NCBI GenBank assembly: GCA_902776195.1
Contig: CACYPF010000004.1
Location: forward strand, 1 to 64,000
Direction of reading: 5' to 3'
From: an uncultured Prevotellaceae bacterium
Lineage (GTDB): Bacteria; Bacteroidota; Bacteroidia; Bacteroidales; Bacteroidaceae
DNA length: 64,000 bases
The notes under the pieces are model-generated. The model was not told the DNA's origin and searched no databases. It was given only the letters and a program-made list of their open reading frames with translations. Made by a program: the position numbers and the translations under genes. Shown one piece after another: positions 17,701 through 26,209 of this stretch (position 1 is its first letter; the number at the start of each line of letters is the position of its first letter).

Positions 17701-20067
17701 GATGACGGTCGTCAGATTGTAAACAATGTCGAATTGAAAGATGGAGAAGTTTGGTGGTATAACCATGACGTAAACGAATTAGGTGCCAATCAGAGCTGTG
17801 TAGGTAGTCAACGAGTTGGTGTAAGATATCATGTAGCAATATATATACCCGAAGGGCTTGCAGGAAGAAAAGGCACCACCGTAGATGGCTTTAGCTTCTA
17901 TAGGAACACACTTGCTTGCCAGAATGTTGCGGTATGGGTATCTACTCGCTTACCTAAAACGGAACTGGATGCTGATGTTGAAATCTTGGATATCCCTAAT
18001 AACCAGTTGTCAACAGAAATATTCAAATATCATCAGGTAGCATTTTCTCAGCCTCATGAAATACCCGAAGGGGGATTGTATGTGGGCTATTCATTCGATA
18101 TCACCGCTGATATGATGAACGCTGGATATCCTTGTGAATTCACCAATAGTGCGAAGAATCGGAATGGGGGATTCTGGCTAAAGGCATCAAATCACCCACA
18201 GTGGGATGATATGACCAATAATTATGGCAACCTTAGGGCACAAGTTCTTCTGGGAGGGAATGTATATAAAAACGCTGTAAAAATATCTGATTTCTCTTAT
18301 GCATCGGCTGTGGTAGGAGGCAAGACAAAAGCCCAAGTGACACTCTCTAATGAGGGTTCAAATCCTATGGATAATGTTACAGTGAGCATCGTTGGCGAGA
18401 ATGGAACGGAATATGAAAGAAATGTTACGCTCTCGATTCCCTTGAGCGTACGCATGAGGACCAATACTTCTTATGTACAGGCAACTGGCACATTTGAACT
18501 GGATGCTGATGTTACACAAGGTGCCGACAAAAAGACAATATCTGTGATTAAGGTAAACGGAGTTGACAACGAGTTACAGGAGGGAACCAGTACAACGGGT
18601 ATTCTTTATTCGCTTGTTCGTCAGCCCAAAACCACGGCTGTTCTTGAAAACAAGACTTCAACTTTGTCTGGTGAAGGTACTAGGAACTTGACTATCAGAG
18701 AAAAACTTTCGGACATTTTTGGCGATAAACTGATTCAAGTTGCCTTTCACCGCTTAGATATAATGTCTATTGACGAGTACCAAGTTTTGTCGGACAAGAC
18801 ATATAACCTTGAGCAGGGATTTTTAAACAGAAAGAAAATTGAAGACATGTACCGTGGCAACTATTCTGAAGCATGGGGTATAAAAAAAGACGTACAGGAT
18901 GCTCTGAACACTATTGTTCCTGGCTATGTCAGCGTAAAGGCATCATGGGCGGATGATGAAAAGAATATCATTAACATCCATGCAGATACACACTTTATGA
19001 TGGATGCTGATAAATTACCGTTCAGACTTGGATTTGTTCTCTTGGAGGATGGACTTCACGGAACGGGTTCTGCCTGGGCTCAGGCAAACCAATTGTCAGG
19101 ATATAATTACGAAGAGGAACAATTATTTGACTATTGGGCGGCACAGCCAAATCCTGTTGAGGGTTTGACCTTTAACAACGTGCCTGTAGCTGCATGGAGT
19201 CCTATATATGGTATAGAAAATTCCATCCCTGAGAAAGTGATAGCAGAAGCTACCAATCCATACGATCTTAAGGCTGATATAACTGACAACCGATTTATTC
19301 AGGATAAGGAAAACTTGAGTGTAATTGCTTTAATCGTTGATAAGAATACGGGAAAGATTATCAATGCCGCTAAATGTAAATTAGGAGACACACAATCTCG
19401 GGTAGTGACAGATGGCGATGCCAACGGCGACGGTAATGTGAACGTGTCGGATATCGTGGAGATGGTGAACTATATCTTGGGCAATCCGTCCGACAAGTTC
19501 AATAAGGTGGCTGCTGACGTGAATAATGATGGACAGGTGAACGTGACGGATATCGTCAGTGTGGTGAACATCATCCTGTCGCCGAACGCACGTGAGTTGA
19601 CGAACCGTGCGGCTGCCACTCATAACTTGGAGTTGAACGGTGGAACCATCAAGTTGAGAAATGCGGAACAGTATACCGCCGTTCAGTTTGACATCAACTT
19701 ATCGAATGGACAATCGGTTGTCAATATCACGATGAACGGTGCAAGTGACCATCATGTGATTTGGAAGATGGTTGACAAGAACACCTGTCGGGTGATCGTC
19801 TACTCGATGACAAGCGCTCCTTTCCGTGCCAACAAAGACGTGCTGTTGAATATCGCCCTAAAAGGTACTGCCACTATCAGCAATGAATTGCTGGTTGGTG
19901 TGGATGGAACGGTAACGGGTATCAACGAGGTACACCAGAAGAATGAGCCTGCCAATGTTTATGACCTCCGAGGTAATAAAATACGCTCGAATGTGACAGA
20001 CCTCCATGGACTTGCCAAGGGCATCTATATCATCAATGGCAAGACGGTCATTCACAACAAGTACTAA
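14770..20067 (+). CDS. C10-family (streptopain-like) cysteine protease, multidomain, secreted
   Basis: A 1765-residue secreted protein. Signal peptide residues 1-20, then an inhibitory Spi-type propeptide (about 21-120), then the C10 peptidase domain with catalytic Cys160 in LTGCVATALAQV and His291 in GGGHAFVLHGY, followed by YVNWGWGG. Residues about 490-700 contain BspA-like leucine-rich segments (SDCPELISLSIG, CPKLKQIVLPATL). Beta-sandwich modules follow, then an Omp28-like stretch (about 1310-1540). Two dockerin-like calcium repeats lie at about 1548-1615 (DANGDGNVNVSDI, DVNNDGQVNVTDI). The tail VYDLRGNKIRS...KGIYIINGK resembles a C-terminal sorting signal. Likely role: degradation of host or dietary protein outside the cell. 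Confidence 0.88.
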   Translation: MMKKFYSLITAFFVILAINAGEVTEQQALLKAQQFMQGKQFTLKNLRRAAPTENNAYYIFNVENNGGFVIVSGDDRIPDILAYSERGNINSEKAPSNVKWILDYYKKVFLRLKDSPQTTWTTKSASLAPVSPMITTTWGQGTPYNDLCPIYRNERCLTGCVATALAQVINYNRWPQEMTKSVPSYTSAKLNIEMPALEPTQFNWGNMTNNDIARLMLYCGQAVQMDYGIDESGASSYMEAVALTSVFGYSQTAHQVSRDSYSEEEWETLLYNELAEGRPIIYDGRGSGGGHAFVLHGYENGLFYVNWGWGGAEDGYFRLTGLETNMGDYNSDQSATIGIRPPTGFTPDRPSVIVKEVNYYGTRFISRSGDGSFDIAVQAKLVSDLQESTTLAIGLGIYNDSGLLKVLSQESHTFIPAEEYEMNASFTIDTSLEDGVYRIVPVSRASDSDNWKADANASDYYLEAKIDGEWMRLRTFQLNADERTIEDIGVTTANGISYALYKQYGREKASVLGVANGKLRGDIYIPDDLDCNGSTYHVAKSEYNAFSDCPELISLSIGATVLYGISNCQNLTSLDLREGVCSLNNAIINCPKLKQIVLPATLTNIEHAVEWNDGIESIKFNNSRNVIFTFYPQWQIESMPSLKDIYFASPAASFRYDAGEIITNNQVTIHVPKGAKGKYETMGWQGWKIVEDQPLPSNHGIEWGYCNGWQVTDNTVYDECGNNNGEYAIHVPAEQLAPYQGMTISHIQFYQPAEGCDYVFITKPGTDYIVKQAAPFLEGAWMDVELAEPYVITGEEIYVGVGRRGTIVTRISDTDTQISDGFWYRTMGTDTSHDMTPGTWKYVPDQSEAFERPIPLRFVISGEAKPADIAVLNIEVNRIEGETDKYNVKICVNNRSKEAISSFDFVWDVDGGQQNTKSFDTTLQPGQSSFHDFDFTASLQGRYHKFSYAVSNVNGTEDYIAANSSGTTPFVSSDTPIDDGRQIVNNVELKDGEVWWYNHDVNELGANQSCVGSQRVGVRYHVAIYIPEGLAGRKGTTVDGFSFYRNTLACQNVAVWVSTRLPKTELDADVEILDIPNNQLSTEIFKYHQVAFSQPHEIPEGGLYVGYSFDITADMMNAGYPCEFTNSAKNRNGGFWLKASNHPQWDDMTNNYGNLRAQVLLGGNVYKNAVKISDFSYASAVVGGKTKAQVTLSNEGSNPMDNVTVSIVGENGTEYERNVTLSIPLSVRMRTNTSYVQATGTFELDADVTQGADKKTISVIKVNGVDNELQEGTSTTGILYSLVRQPKTTAVLENKTSTLSGEGTRNLTIREKLSDIFGDKLIQVAFHRLDIMSIDEYQVLSDKTYNLEQGFLNRKKIEDMYRGNYSEAWGIKKDVQDALNTIVPGYVSVKASWADDEKNIINIHADTHFMMDADKLPFRLGFVLLEDGLHGTGSAWAQANQLSGYNYEEEQLFDYWAAQPNPVEGLTFNNVPVAAWSPIYGIENSIPEKVIAEATNPYDLKADITDNRFIQDKENLSVIALIVDKNTGKIINAAKCKLGDTQSRVVTDGDANGDGNVNVSDIVEMVNYILGNPSDKFNKVAADVNNDGQVNVTDIVSVVNIILSPNARELTNRAAATHNLELNGGTIKLRNAEQYTAVQFDINLSNGQSVVNITMNGASDHHVIWKMVDKNTCRVIVYSMTSAPFRANKDVLLNIALKGTATISNELLVGVDGTVTGINEVHQKNEPANVYDLRGNKIRSNVTDLHGLAKGIYIINGKTVIHNKY

Positions 20068-20072
20068 TCGGC

Positions 20073-20110
20073 AATACGACTGGCGGAATGAAAAATCTGC
20101 CAGTCGTATT
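20073..20110 (+). terminator. Hairpin after the C10 protease gene
   Basis: A perfect 12-bp inverted repeat, AATACGACTGGC (20073-20084) and its complement (20099-20110), with a 14-base loop. It is six bases past the stop codon. The tail GTTTCGTAAG has only a short T stretch, so termination may be inefficient or assisted. Confidence 0.6.
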
Positions 20111-20119
20111 GTTTCGTAA

Positions 20120-20242
20120 GATTCTACGGGAACTACTATCAATGACTTTATTAATCGGGCAGTGCAGAATGAATTGGCTCATAGCTATGAGTCTGGTTCC
20201 ATGCTTGCCTCTGAGCCATTACTTCCACCGGAAAAGGATTAA
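20120..20242 (+). pseudogene. C-terminal remnant of a lost gene
   Basis: Forty codons, closed upstream by a TAA at 20117, contain TINDFINRAVQNELAHSY and end LLPPEKD then stop. No start precedes the good part. Composition and helical pattern look like a real protein tail, reminiscent of ribbon-helix-helix antitoxin or small regulatory proteins, but I cannot name a family. It lies between the protease terminator and repeat copy 1, as if deletion removed the rest of the gene. Confidence 0.35.
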
Positions 20243-20273
20243 AAGGAGATTTAGGAGTGTCGGAATTCCTCTC

Positions 20274-20720
20274 GCGCACGCGCGCATACATAAAGTTTTT
20301 TACCCTTGCAACCGTTGCCGCCTTGCAAAACTATTTGATAATCAAGCAATTGCGGTAACAACGAGGTGACAAGGGTGACAACGAATGGCGTTTTTGACCT
20401 TAGAATGAGTGAAAAAACGAGGTGCATCCTCCTTGCGAAGCCTTAGGTTACGGGGACAGGAGCTTTATGCAACGAAGGTAGAAGCTTTAGGCGCCATGGG
20501 TCGAAGCTTTAGGCTCCGAGGGTCGAAGCCTTAGGCAACGCAAATGAAAACTCTATCGTACAGAATTGAAATCTAATATGGTTTACAATGTAATTCAATT
20601 TGATTTACTCAGCAAATCAATTTGATTTACTCGGTAATTCAATTTGATTTACAATGAAAGGAGGCATCCTTTACAAAGGTTGCCATTACGGATGGCAAAA
20701 GTAAGCGGCACCTCCTGCTG
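20274..20720 (+). repeat. Dispersed repeat element, copy 1 (447 bp)
   Basis: A near-identical partner lies at 53876-54326 in the opposite orientation. Order of parts, left to right: a GC-alternating start (CGCGCACGCGCGCAT), TTTTTTACCCTTGCAACCG, GAGGTGACAAGGGTGACAA and TTTTTGACCTTA; then a 22-nt-period array (20437-20657); then AAAGGAGGCATCCTTT and TTACGGATGGCAAAAG; and a closing hairpin around CACCTCCTGCTGAAGG. It sits between the ends of two convergent genes (C10 protease and HTCS). It encodes no transposase. The short open frame HARIHKVFYPCNRC is shared with copy 2, but the reading frames diverge soon after, so the element is probably non-coding. Confidence 0.85.
20437..20657. repeat. 22-nt-period tandem array within repeat copy 1
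   Basis: Ten units of about 22 nt. Five begin GAAGCYTTAGGC or a variant (20437, 20459, 20481, 20503, 20525). A 45-nt stretch (20547-20591) equals two units plus one base. Three A/T-rich units with core TCAATTTGATTTAC follow (20592, 20614, 20636). The core AAATCAATTTGATTT is itself near-palindromic. Unit sequence changes sharply at 20547 while the 22-nt spacing holds, about two turns of DNA. No constant repeat with variable spacers is present, so it is not a CRISPR array. Confidence 0.8.
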
Positions 20721-20746
20721 AAGGAGATGCCGTCATTGAATCTATC

Positions 20747-20817
20747 AATCTATCAGCCTATCTATCAGCGCACAATCGATTGTATGTCAGAGCGTTATAC
20801 CCTCTCCCTGATAGATT
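20747..20817. repeat. Inverted repeat near the 3' end of the HTCS gene
   Basis: AATCTATCAG (20747-20756) and CTGATAGATT (20808-20817) are exact complements about 50 bases apart. Extra copies of CTATCA lie between them. It could be a weak terminator for either converging gene, but no T-run adjoins it. I see no gene in 20721-20941. Confidence 0.4.
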
Positions 20818-20941
20818 GACAGATATTTCTTGATTTTAAAAACTTGGGTATATTTTATGCACCAGGACTTCCTGTAAGACGATGCCGGGGTCGAGGAAGT
20901 AGATGCACCTTACGCTTGTTTTATGTGCCATACTTTATTAA

Positions 20942-23900
20942 TTATTTTATTTCCTTAGGAGTCACCCCGAACTCCTCCTTGAAATACTTGGAGAAAAGCC
21001 GGGGAGAGTTGAAGCCTACCTGGTAGGCGACTTCGGAGACATACATCCCACTCTGCTCCAGCAACTGCTTACCACGCTTGAGACGTATCAAACGGACAAA
21101 CAGCACAGGAGTTTTACCTGTCAGATGGTAGAGTTTCTTATATAACTGAGAACGATGAACGCCCATCTCATTGCTTAACTCCTCGACACCAAAATCCGGG
21201 TCACTGATATGTGCCTCCACGATACTGATAGCATGTGCGATAAACTGCTCATCAAGGGATGTCACCGTAATCTCGGAAGGTTCTATATCCACCTCCTGGG
21301 CAAAGCGCTCATGCTGTTTCTGGTTTCTCTCCACTAATTTATGGATGCGCTGCCGGAGTATTTCCATACTGAAAGGTTTCGTGATATAGTCATCCGCACC
21401 AGCCTCCAAGCCTTGCAGCTCGTCACCAGCCATACTCTTTGCCGTCAGGAGTATCACGGGGATATGCGAAGTGTTAATATCCGTCTTTACACGACGGCAC
21501 AGTTCTAATCCATCCATCTCAGGCATCATCACATCACTGGTAATCATGTCTACATCCTTCTTGCTCAACAGATCAAGAGCCTCAGCACCATTGACAGCAG
21601 TCAATATATTGTAATCACCTTCCAGGCTCTGCCGCATATAAGCAAGGAAATCCTTGTTATCCTCAACAAGTAACAGTGTATGCAATCCCTCCTTTTCTGA
21701 CGACTGACAACCGGCACTCTCCTGTTTGCCAGCCATGGGGGAGATTTCTTCTGCCTGTCTTGACGGATCGCCATTCTTCTTTAAAGGAATGGTGAAACGG
21801 AACACTGTGCCCGTCCCCTCTGGTTGATCAGACACGGTGATGTCACCACCTTGTAGACGAACATACTCACGGACGATATGAAGACCGATGCCACTACCCA
21901 TAGACATGCGGTTTCCTGACGCTGACTGGAAGAAGCGGTCGAAGATACGCTCCTTGTCTGCATCCGGAATACCGACTCCAGTATCAGCCACCGTCACAAC
22001 AACCTGACGGTCGGCAATATCCACCCCTACGGTAACACTCCCTCCTGCATCAGTGAACTTAAAAGCATTCGACAAAAGATTCATCATAACCTTTGTCATC
22101 TTGTCCTTATCGAAGAAAGTATCCACATGCTCCACATACGACTGGAAGGAGAAACTGACCTGTTCTTTTTCTGCTTTCAGCTGGAAAGAGTTACAGACAT
22201 CCCGCAGCAAAGTAATAATATCGCCATAGGAAGAAACCAGTTTCTCACGTCCTGACTCCAGACGGCGGAAATCAAGAATCTGGTTTACCAAAGAAAGCAG
22301 ATGGTCCGCACTGCGATGAATCATCTGAAGGGTTGACAACTGCTGAGGGTCCTTCACTTGTTTAGACAGTTCCTCTACAGGACTGATAATCAAGGACAGA
22401 GGTGTCCGCAAATCATGACTGATATTGGTGAAGAAACGGAGTTTCATCTCATTCATCTGTTCCTGCTGCTCCTGTTGCAGCTGCAACTCATGAATCCGCT
22501 GTTTGTAAACACGACGATGATGATAGTAACGGACAACACCCCATACCGTCAGGACTACAATAACTATATATAAGAGGAAAGCCCACCAAGACAACCAAAA
22601 CGGCGGAGCGATATGTATTGCCAGCAACAGACTCGGTTGTGAGAATTGTGTACGGGTAAGTAACTGATAATCACCTGACGGCAGGTTGGAGAAGACGATA
22701 GTCCGTCCCTCTATAGGATGCCAGGTGTCTGAGAATCCTTTCAACTGATAATAATAGGCATCTGCAGAGAAACCATCATCATCAGGATTGGAACACTCTA
22801 TCACGAGATTGTTTTCATGGTAGCTCAAGGAAAGCTCATGAATGAAAACAATATCCTTTCCCAGAGTCTGAGGAGTTAACAGCTTGTCATTAACACTAAC
22901 CGCTCCCAGTAACAGCTGGTGTGACTCCTCCAGTTGATTAACCTGCGACAAGAGTTTATGGGTATCCACCCGCTGGTAGCCCGTTGTCGTACCCAGCCAG
23001 AGAATACCATTGGCATCTATCTCACTGGCACGGAAATTATAATATAGCTGCTTGCCATCAGGATTGATATTGAAAGAATAACGGTCAAACTTGCTCCTGT
23101 CCTCTAATTGATGACGCAGCATCAGTAATTCCGTGGGAGTGACTATCCATACATTCCCATCCTTGTCAACAGAGATATTTTTTAATGGGGCATGCTTTAA
23201 ATCGGCTAACACCTTCACTTCCCTGCCGTTGTTATCCAACAAGGTCAAACCCTCACAGCCCTCATTACCAAGCATCCAAACATAATCGTCTTTATCTACA
23301 CACAAGTAACGGAAACGTCCGTCACACACTTTCTCCCAGACAAGGTCTTTGCCTGCCTTATAAAGTCCCTCGGTGGTTGCTGCGTAGAGCTGATGTTTAT
23401 GATACGCTAAATCTAATGCGTATGATGGTTTCAAATGCGTGTTCATGGTATCACCTGTTACAGGGTTAAGCCACCACACACCTTTTCCTAATAAGGCAAC
23501 AAAGAATTCACCTTTGTCATTCTCAACGACGTCATAGGGTGAGCTGTCCTTGAAATAGCGAGTGGTATTTCCATTCTGTTGCCGGTGCCACAGCCCTTGA
23601 TAATAGAGTCCGATCCAAAGTGAGCCGTCTTTACCTGAATGAAGAGCAGTAGCAGAACCGTTACCCATGATGCTCTTGTCAGTATCCCCATCATGAAGGT
23701 ACACGCCACGATTTTCCATTCCAATCCACATGCCTCCGTTATGTGGAGCTGGTGCAAAAGTGAGAATGTCGGAAATGGACTCTTGTGTCGCCATGTCCAC
23801 AATTTTGTTGAGAGAATAGTTCTCCTGATGACTGGTACAAATTGACAAACCGCCTTTGGTATAGGATATCCACATCGTCTGCCGTTTCTTGTCATAATAG

Positions 23901-24793
23901 AGCATGTCTATTTTGTTACTCTGAAGACTATTGCCATCCCACGTGGAATGTAGTAAATGAGCAAGAACGTGTCCGTCCATATCACAAAGATAGATACCAT
24001 CCGAGTCCGTTGCTATCCATAATTGCTGCTTACCGTCCAATTGAAATCCCGCAATATTTGAGGGGATCTGAACGACCAACACCCATTGACGATGCAAATG
24101 GTCATATTTCCACACCTTATTATCAGACCATACCCAGACATTACCCGCCTCGTCCATATTGACAAGTTTATGAGCATGGTACCCCTCAGGAAGTGTCACC
24201 TGACGAATGATTCGCTTTTCTTTGATGGATAGAACATAAAGGCTCTTGTTGGAAATGAGAGCGTAACAGGACTCATTACGGCAGACAGCGATAATATACT
24301 CTTCTGCTCCTATAGAAAGACTTGTCACTTTTCCTGTCTTCTGATCCAACCAATAGAGTTTGTTGTCTTTGGTGGCAAGCGTATGCCCTTCCTCATCGGC
24401 ATTCACATCAAACTCTTTCCATACTTTGATGTTTTTTTTAGCAAACAGCGCAGGGACATCTTCTACAAACTCATTGCGCTGTGGATGATAATAATAAACA
24501 TCATTATCTATCGTTTTGATCCATAATCCACCTCCTGAATCACCAGTAATCTTATTGACGCTCATATTGATGTCGGAAGACAGCCGCTGGTAACTTCCGG
24601 GATTCCTGCTCTCCAACTGTGGCATGCTCAGTATTCCTGAGGAAGTACCTAACCATACTATGCCATTTGTGTCACGGTAGACGGCACGTACGCTATAGCC
24701 TTTTGTGTTTATATGACGGAATTGCAGGTTCTTCTGTGCGTGAATTGACAGAATACTTACAAAAAAGAAAATAAACGCATAGTATTTCCGCAT
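20942..24793 (-). CDS. Hybrid two-component system sensor/regulator (HTCS)
   Basis: A 1283-residue one-protein two-component system. Signal peptide residues 1-19; periplasmic two-component propeller repeats (GIVWLGTSSGI, GSLWIGLYYQGL, GILWLGTTTGYQ) to about 640; a Y_Y_Y-type domain to about 730; a transmembrane helix about 735-758 (WWAFLLYIVIVVLTVWGVV); HisKA with NISHDLRTPLSLI near 790; HATPase with VADTGVGIPD and GSGIGLHIV; a receiver domain with TSDVMMPEMDG near 1090; and an AraC-type DNA-binding domain ending GFNSPRLFSKYFKEEFGVTP. All catalytic residues are present. HTCS proteins bind oligosaccharides in the periplasm and switch on adjacent glycan genes. The divergent GH27-GH26-GH2 operon is the obvious target. 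Confidence 0.95.
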   Translation of the reverse strand: MRKYYAFIFFFVSILSIHAQKNLQFRHINTKGYSVRAVYRDTNGIVWLGTSSGILSMPQLESRNPGSYQRLSSDINMSVNKITGDSGGGLWIKTIDNDVYYYHPQRNEFVEDVPALFAKKNIKVWKEFDVNADEEGHTLATKDNKLYWLDQKTGKVTSLSIGAEEYIIAVCRNESCYALISNKSLYVLSIKEKRIIRQVTLPEGYHAHKLVNMDEAGNVWVWSDNKVWKYDHLHRQWVLVVQIPSNIAGFQLDGKQQLWIATDSDGIYLCDMDGHVLAHLLHSTWDGNSLQSNKIDMLYYDKKRQTMWISYTKGGLSICTSHQENYSLNKIVDMATQESISDILTFAPAPHNGGMWIGMENRGVYLHDGDTDKSIMGNGSATALHSGKDGSLWIGLYYQGLWHRQQNGNTTRYFKDSSPYDVVENDKGEFFVALLGKGVWWLNPVTGDTMNTHLKPSYALDLAYHKHQLYAATTEGLYKAGKDLVWEKVCDGRFRYLCVDKDDYVWMLGNEGCEGLTLLDNNGREVKVLADLKHAPLKNISVDKDGNVWIVTPTELLMLRHQLEDRSKFDRYSFNINPDGKQLYYNFRASEIDANGILWLGTTTGYQRVDTHKLLSQVNQLEESHQLLLGAVSVNDKLLTPQTLGKDIVFIHELSLSYHENNLVIECSNPDDDGFSADAYYYQLKGFSDTWHPIEGRTIVFSNLPSGDYQLLTRTQFSQPSLLLAIHIAPPFWLSWWAFLLYIVIVVLTVWGVVRYYHHRRVYKQRIHELQLQQEQQEQMNEMKLRFFTNISHDLRTPLSLIISPVEELSKQVKDPQQLSTLQMIHRSADHLLSLVNQILDFRRLESGREKLVSSYGDIITLLRDVCNSFQLKAEKEQVSFSFQSYVEHVDTFFDKDKMTKVMMNLLSNAFKFTDAGGSVTVGVDIADRQVVVTVADTGVGIPDADKERIFDRFFQSASGNRMSMGSGIGLHIVREYVRLQGGDITVSDQPEGTGTVFRFTIPLKKNGDPSRQAEEISPMAGKQESAGCQSSEKEGLHTLLLVEDNKDFLAYMRQSLEGDYNILTAVNGAEALDLLSKKDVDMITSDVMMPEMDGLELCRRVKTDINTSHIPVILLTAKSMAGDELQGLEAGADDYITKPFSMEILRQRIHKLVERNQKQHERFAQEVDIEPSEITVTSLDEQFIAHAISIVEAHISDPDFGVEELSNEMGVHRSQLYKKLYHLTGKTPVLFVRLIRLKRGKQLLEQSGMYVSEVAYQVGFNSPRLFSKYFKEEFGVTPKEIK

Positions 24794-24818
24794 AAGTCTC
24801 AGGTTCTTATTTCTGCTG

Positions 24819-24826
24819 CAAAGATA
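24819..24826 (-). promoter_or_regulatory. -7 box of the HTCS gene
   Basis: Minus strand TATCTTTG lies 25 bases before the start codon. A CAAA that would serve as the -33 box is at 24851-24854, 24 bases away, a little too far, so the promoter may be weak or need help. Confidence 0.5.
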
Positions 24827-24912
24827 GTGCTTTTTTCCGAATTACGACATCAAAACGTATAAGAGTATATGTCACAAATGTTGCAAAAATGTACCATAAC
24901 AACCGGGTGCTA

Positions 24913-24943
24913 TTGCATCTTTCAATTTTTAGAGTTATCTTTG
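24913..24943 (+). promoter_or_regulatory. Promoter of the GH27-GH26-GH2 operon
   Basis: TTG (24913-24915), 20 bases, TATCTTTG (24936-24943), then a 25-base leader to the GH27 start. The AT-rich 24827-24912 stretch between the two divergent promoters is where the HTCS AraC domain would be expected to bind. No clear direct repeat was picked out there by eye. Confidence 0.65.
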
Positions 24944-24968
24944 CAGCAAAATCATTAACACGTCAAAT

Positions 24969-26207
24969 ATGAAGAATCTAAAACAAAGACTCATGATGGG
25001 CGTTATCCTTGCCCTCATGGTAATGCCTGGAAAGGCACAGAAATGGGAACATTTAGCAGACACCCCGCAGATGGGATGGAGTACATGGAACAAATTTCAG
25101 GGAAATATCTCTGAAGACATCATTAAGGGTATAGCGGATGCCATGGTGGAAAGCGGACTGCGTGATGCTGGCTACACCTATATCAATATTGATGACTGCT
25201 GGCACGGCAAGCGTGATGCGGACGGTTTCATACAGGTGGACAGCAAGAAATTCCCTAATGGCATGAAGGCTGTTGCGGACTATGTCCACAGCAAGGGACT
25301 GAAACTGGGTATCTACAGTGATGCCGGGACAGGTACCTGCGCAGGAATGCCCGGTTCTTTAGGACATGAATACCAGGATGCCATCCAATATGCCCGTTGG
25401 GGAGTGGATTATCTGAAATACGATTGGTGTAACACAACCAATGTCAACCCACAGGGTGCCTACCAACTCATCAGTGACGCACTGCGTGCTTCGGGTCGCC
25501 CGATATTCCTCAGTATGTGTGAGTGGGGAAACAGCCGCCCTTGGAAATGGGCAAAGGAGATTGGTCACTCTTGGCGAACGACCCCCGACATCTGGTGCGA
25601 CTTCGACTCTCTGCGTGTCTTTGAGGCAGGGTACACGCAATTTGGTGTGATGCAGTGTATCCAGTTCAACGACTCCCTTCGTCAGTATGCCGGCAAGGGG
25701 CACTGGAACGACCCCGACATGCTGGAGGTTGGCAATGGAATGACTGAGAATGAGGACCGTGCTCACTTCACGATGTGGTGTATGATGGCGAGTCCTCTCA
25801 TCCTGGGAAACGACCTTCGTTCCATGAGTGAGGCAACACGAAACATCATCATGAATAAGGAGATGATAGCTGTTGACCAGGACACATTAGGTATTCAAGG
25901 GTTACACTATTGTGACCATGATGGACTGCAATTCTGGTTCAAGCCTCTTGCGGGAGGAGACTGGGCATTTACGATTCTCAACCCGACAAAACAAGATATC
26001 ACCTATGCGCTCAACTGGCAAGACTTTAACCTGACTGACAAAGAGGTGAGTGGTCTAAGCACTTCTTTTGATACGAAAGTCTATCAGGTATACAATCTGT
26101 GGACACATAAGATGGAAGGAAAGACCAATACCAAAAACAAGACAGAACGTAAACTGACGGTGAAAGCCCGTGACGTTGTCTCATATCGTTTAATCATAAA
26201 ACAATAA
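24969..26207 (+). CDS. Alpha-galactosidase, GH27
   Basis: A 412-residue exported enzyme with a signal peptide (residues 1-23, ending GKA). The (beta/alpha)8 barrel shows TPQMGWSTWN, YTYINIDDCWHG, GVDYLKYDWCN with nucleophile Asp152, HSWRTTPDIW with acid/base Asp207, and GHWNDPDMLEVGN. A C-terminal beta domain follows from about residue 310. GH27 enzymes release terminal alpha-1,6-galactose. With the GH26 mannanase two bases downstream, the expected substrate is galactomannan or galactoglucomannan side chains. Confidence 0.93.
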   Translation: MKNLKQRLMMGVILALMVMPGKAQKWEHLADTPQMGWSTWNKFQGNISEDIIKGIADAMVESGLRDAGYTYINIDDCWHGKRDADGFIQVDSKKFPNGMKAVADYVHSKGLKLGIYSDAGTGTCAGMPGSLGHEYQDAIQYARWGVDYLKYDWCNTTNVNPQGAYQLISDALRASGRPIFLSMCEWGNSRPWKWAKEIGHSWRTTPDIWCDFDSLRVFEAGYTQFGVMQCIQFNDSLRQYAGKGHWNDPDMLEVGNGMTENEDRAHFTMWCMMASPLILGNDLRSMSEATRNIIMNKEMIAVDQDTLGIQGLHYCDHDGLQFWFKPLAGGDWAFTILNPTKQDITYALNWQDFNLTDKEVSGLSTSFDTKVYQVYNLWTHKMEGKTNTKNKTERKLTVKARDVVSYRLIIKQ

Positions 26208-26209
26208 TC

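Noticed and set aside
20279-20369. Conserved small protein HARIHKVFYPCNRC shared by both repeat copies
   Set aside because: The peptide match comes from near-identical DNA. The frames diverge soon after (an indel shifts copy 1) and no good start or promoter precedes either, so coding is not supported.
20437-20657. CRISPR array in the repeat element
   Set aside because: The 22-nt units are contiguous; there is no constant repeat separated by unique spacers, and no cas gene is in the window.
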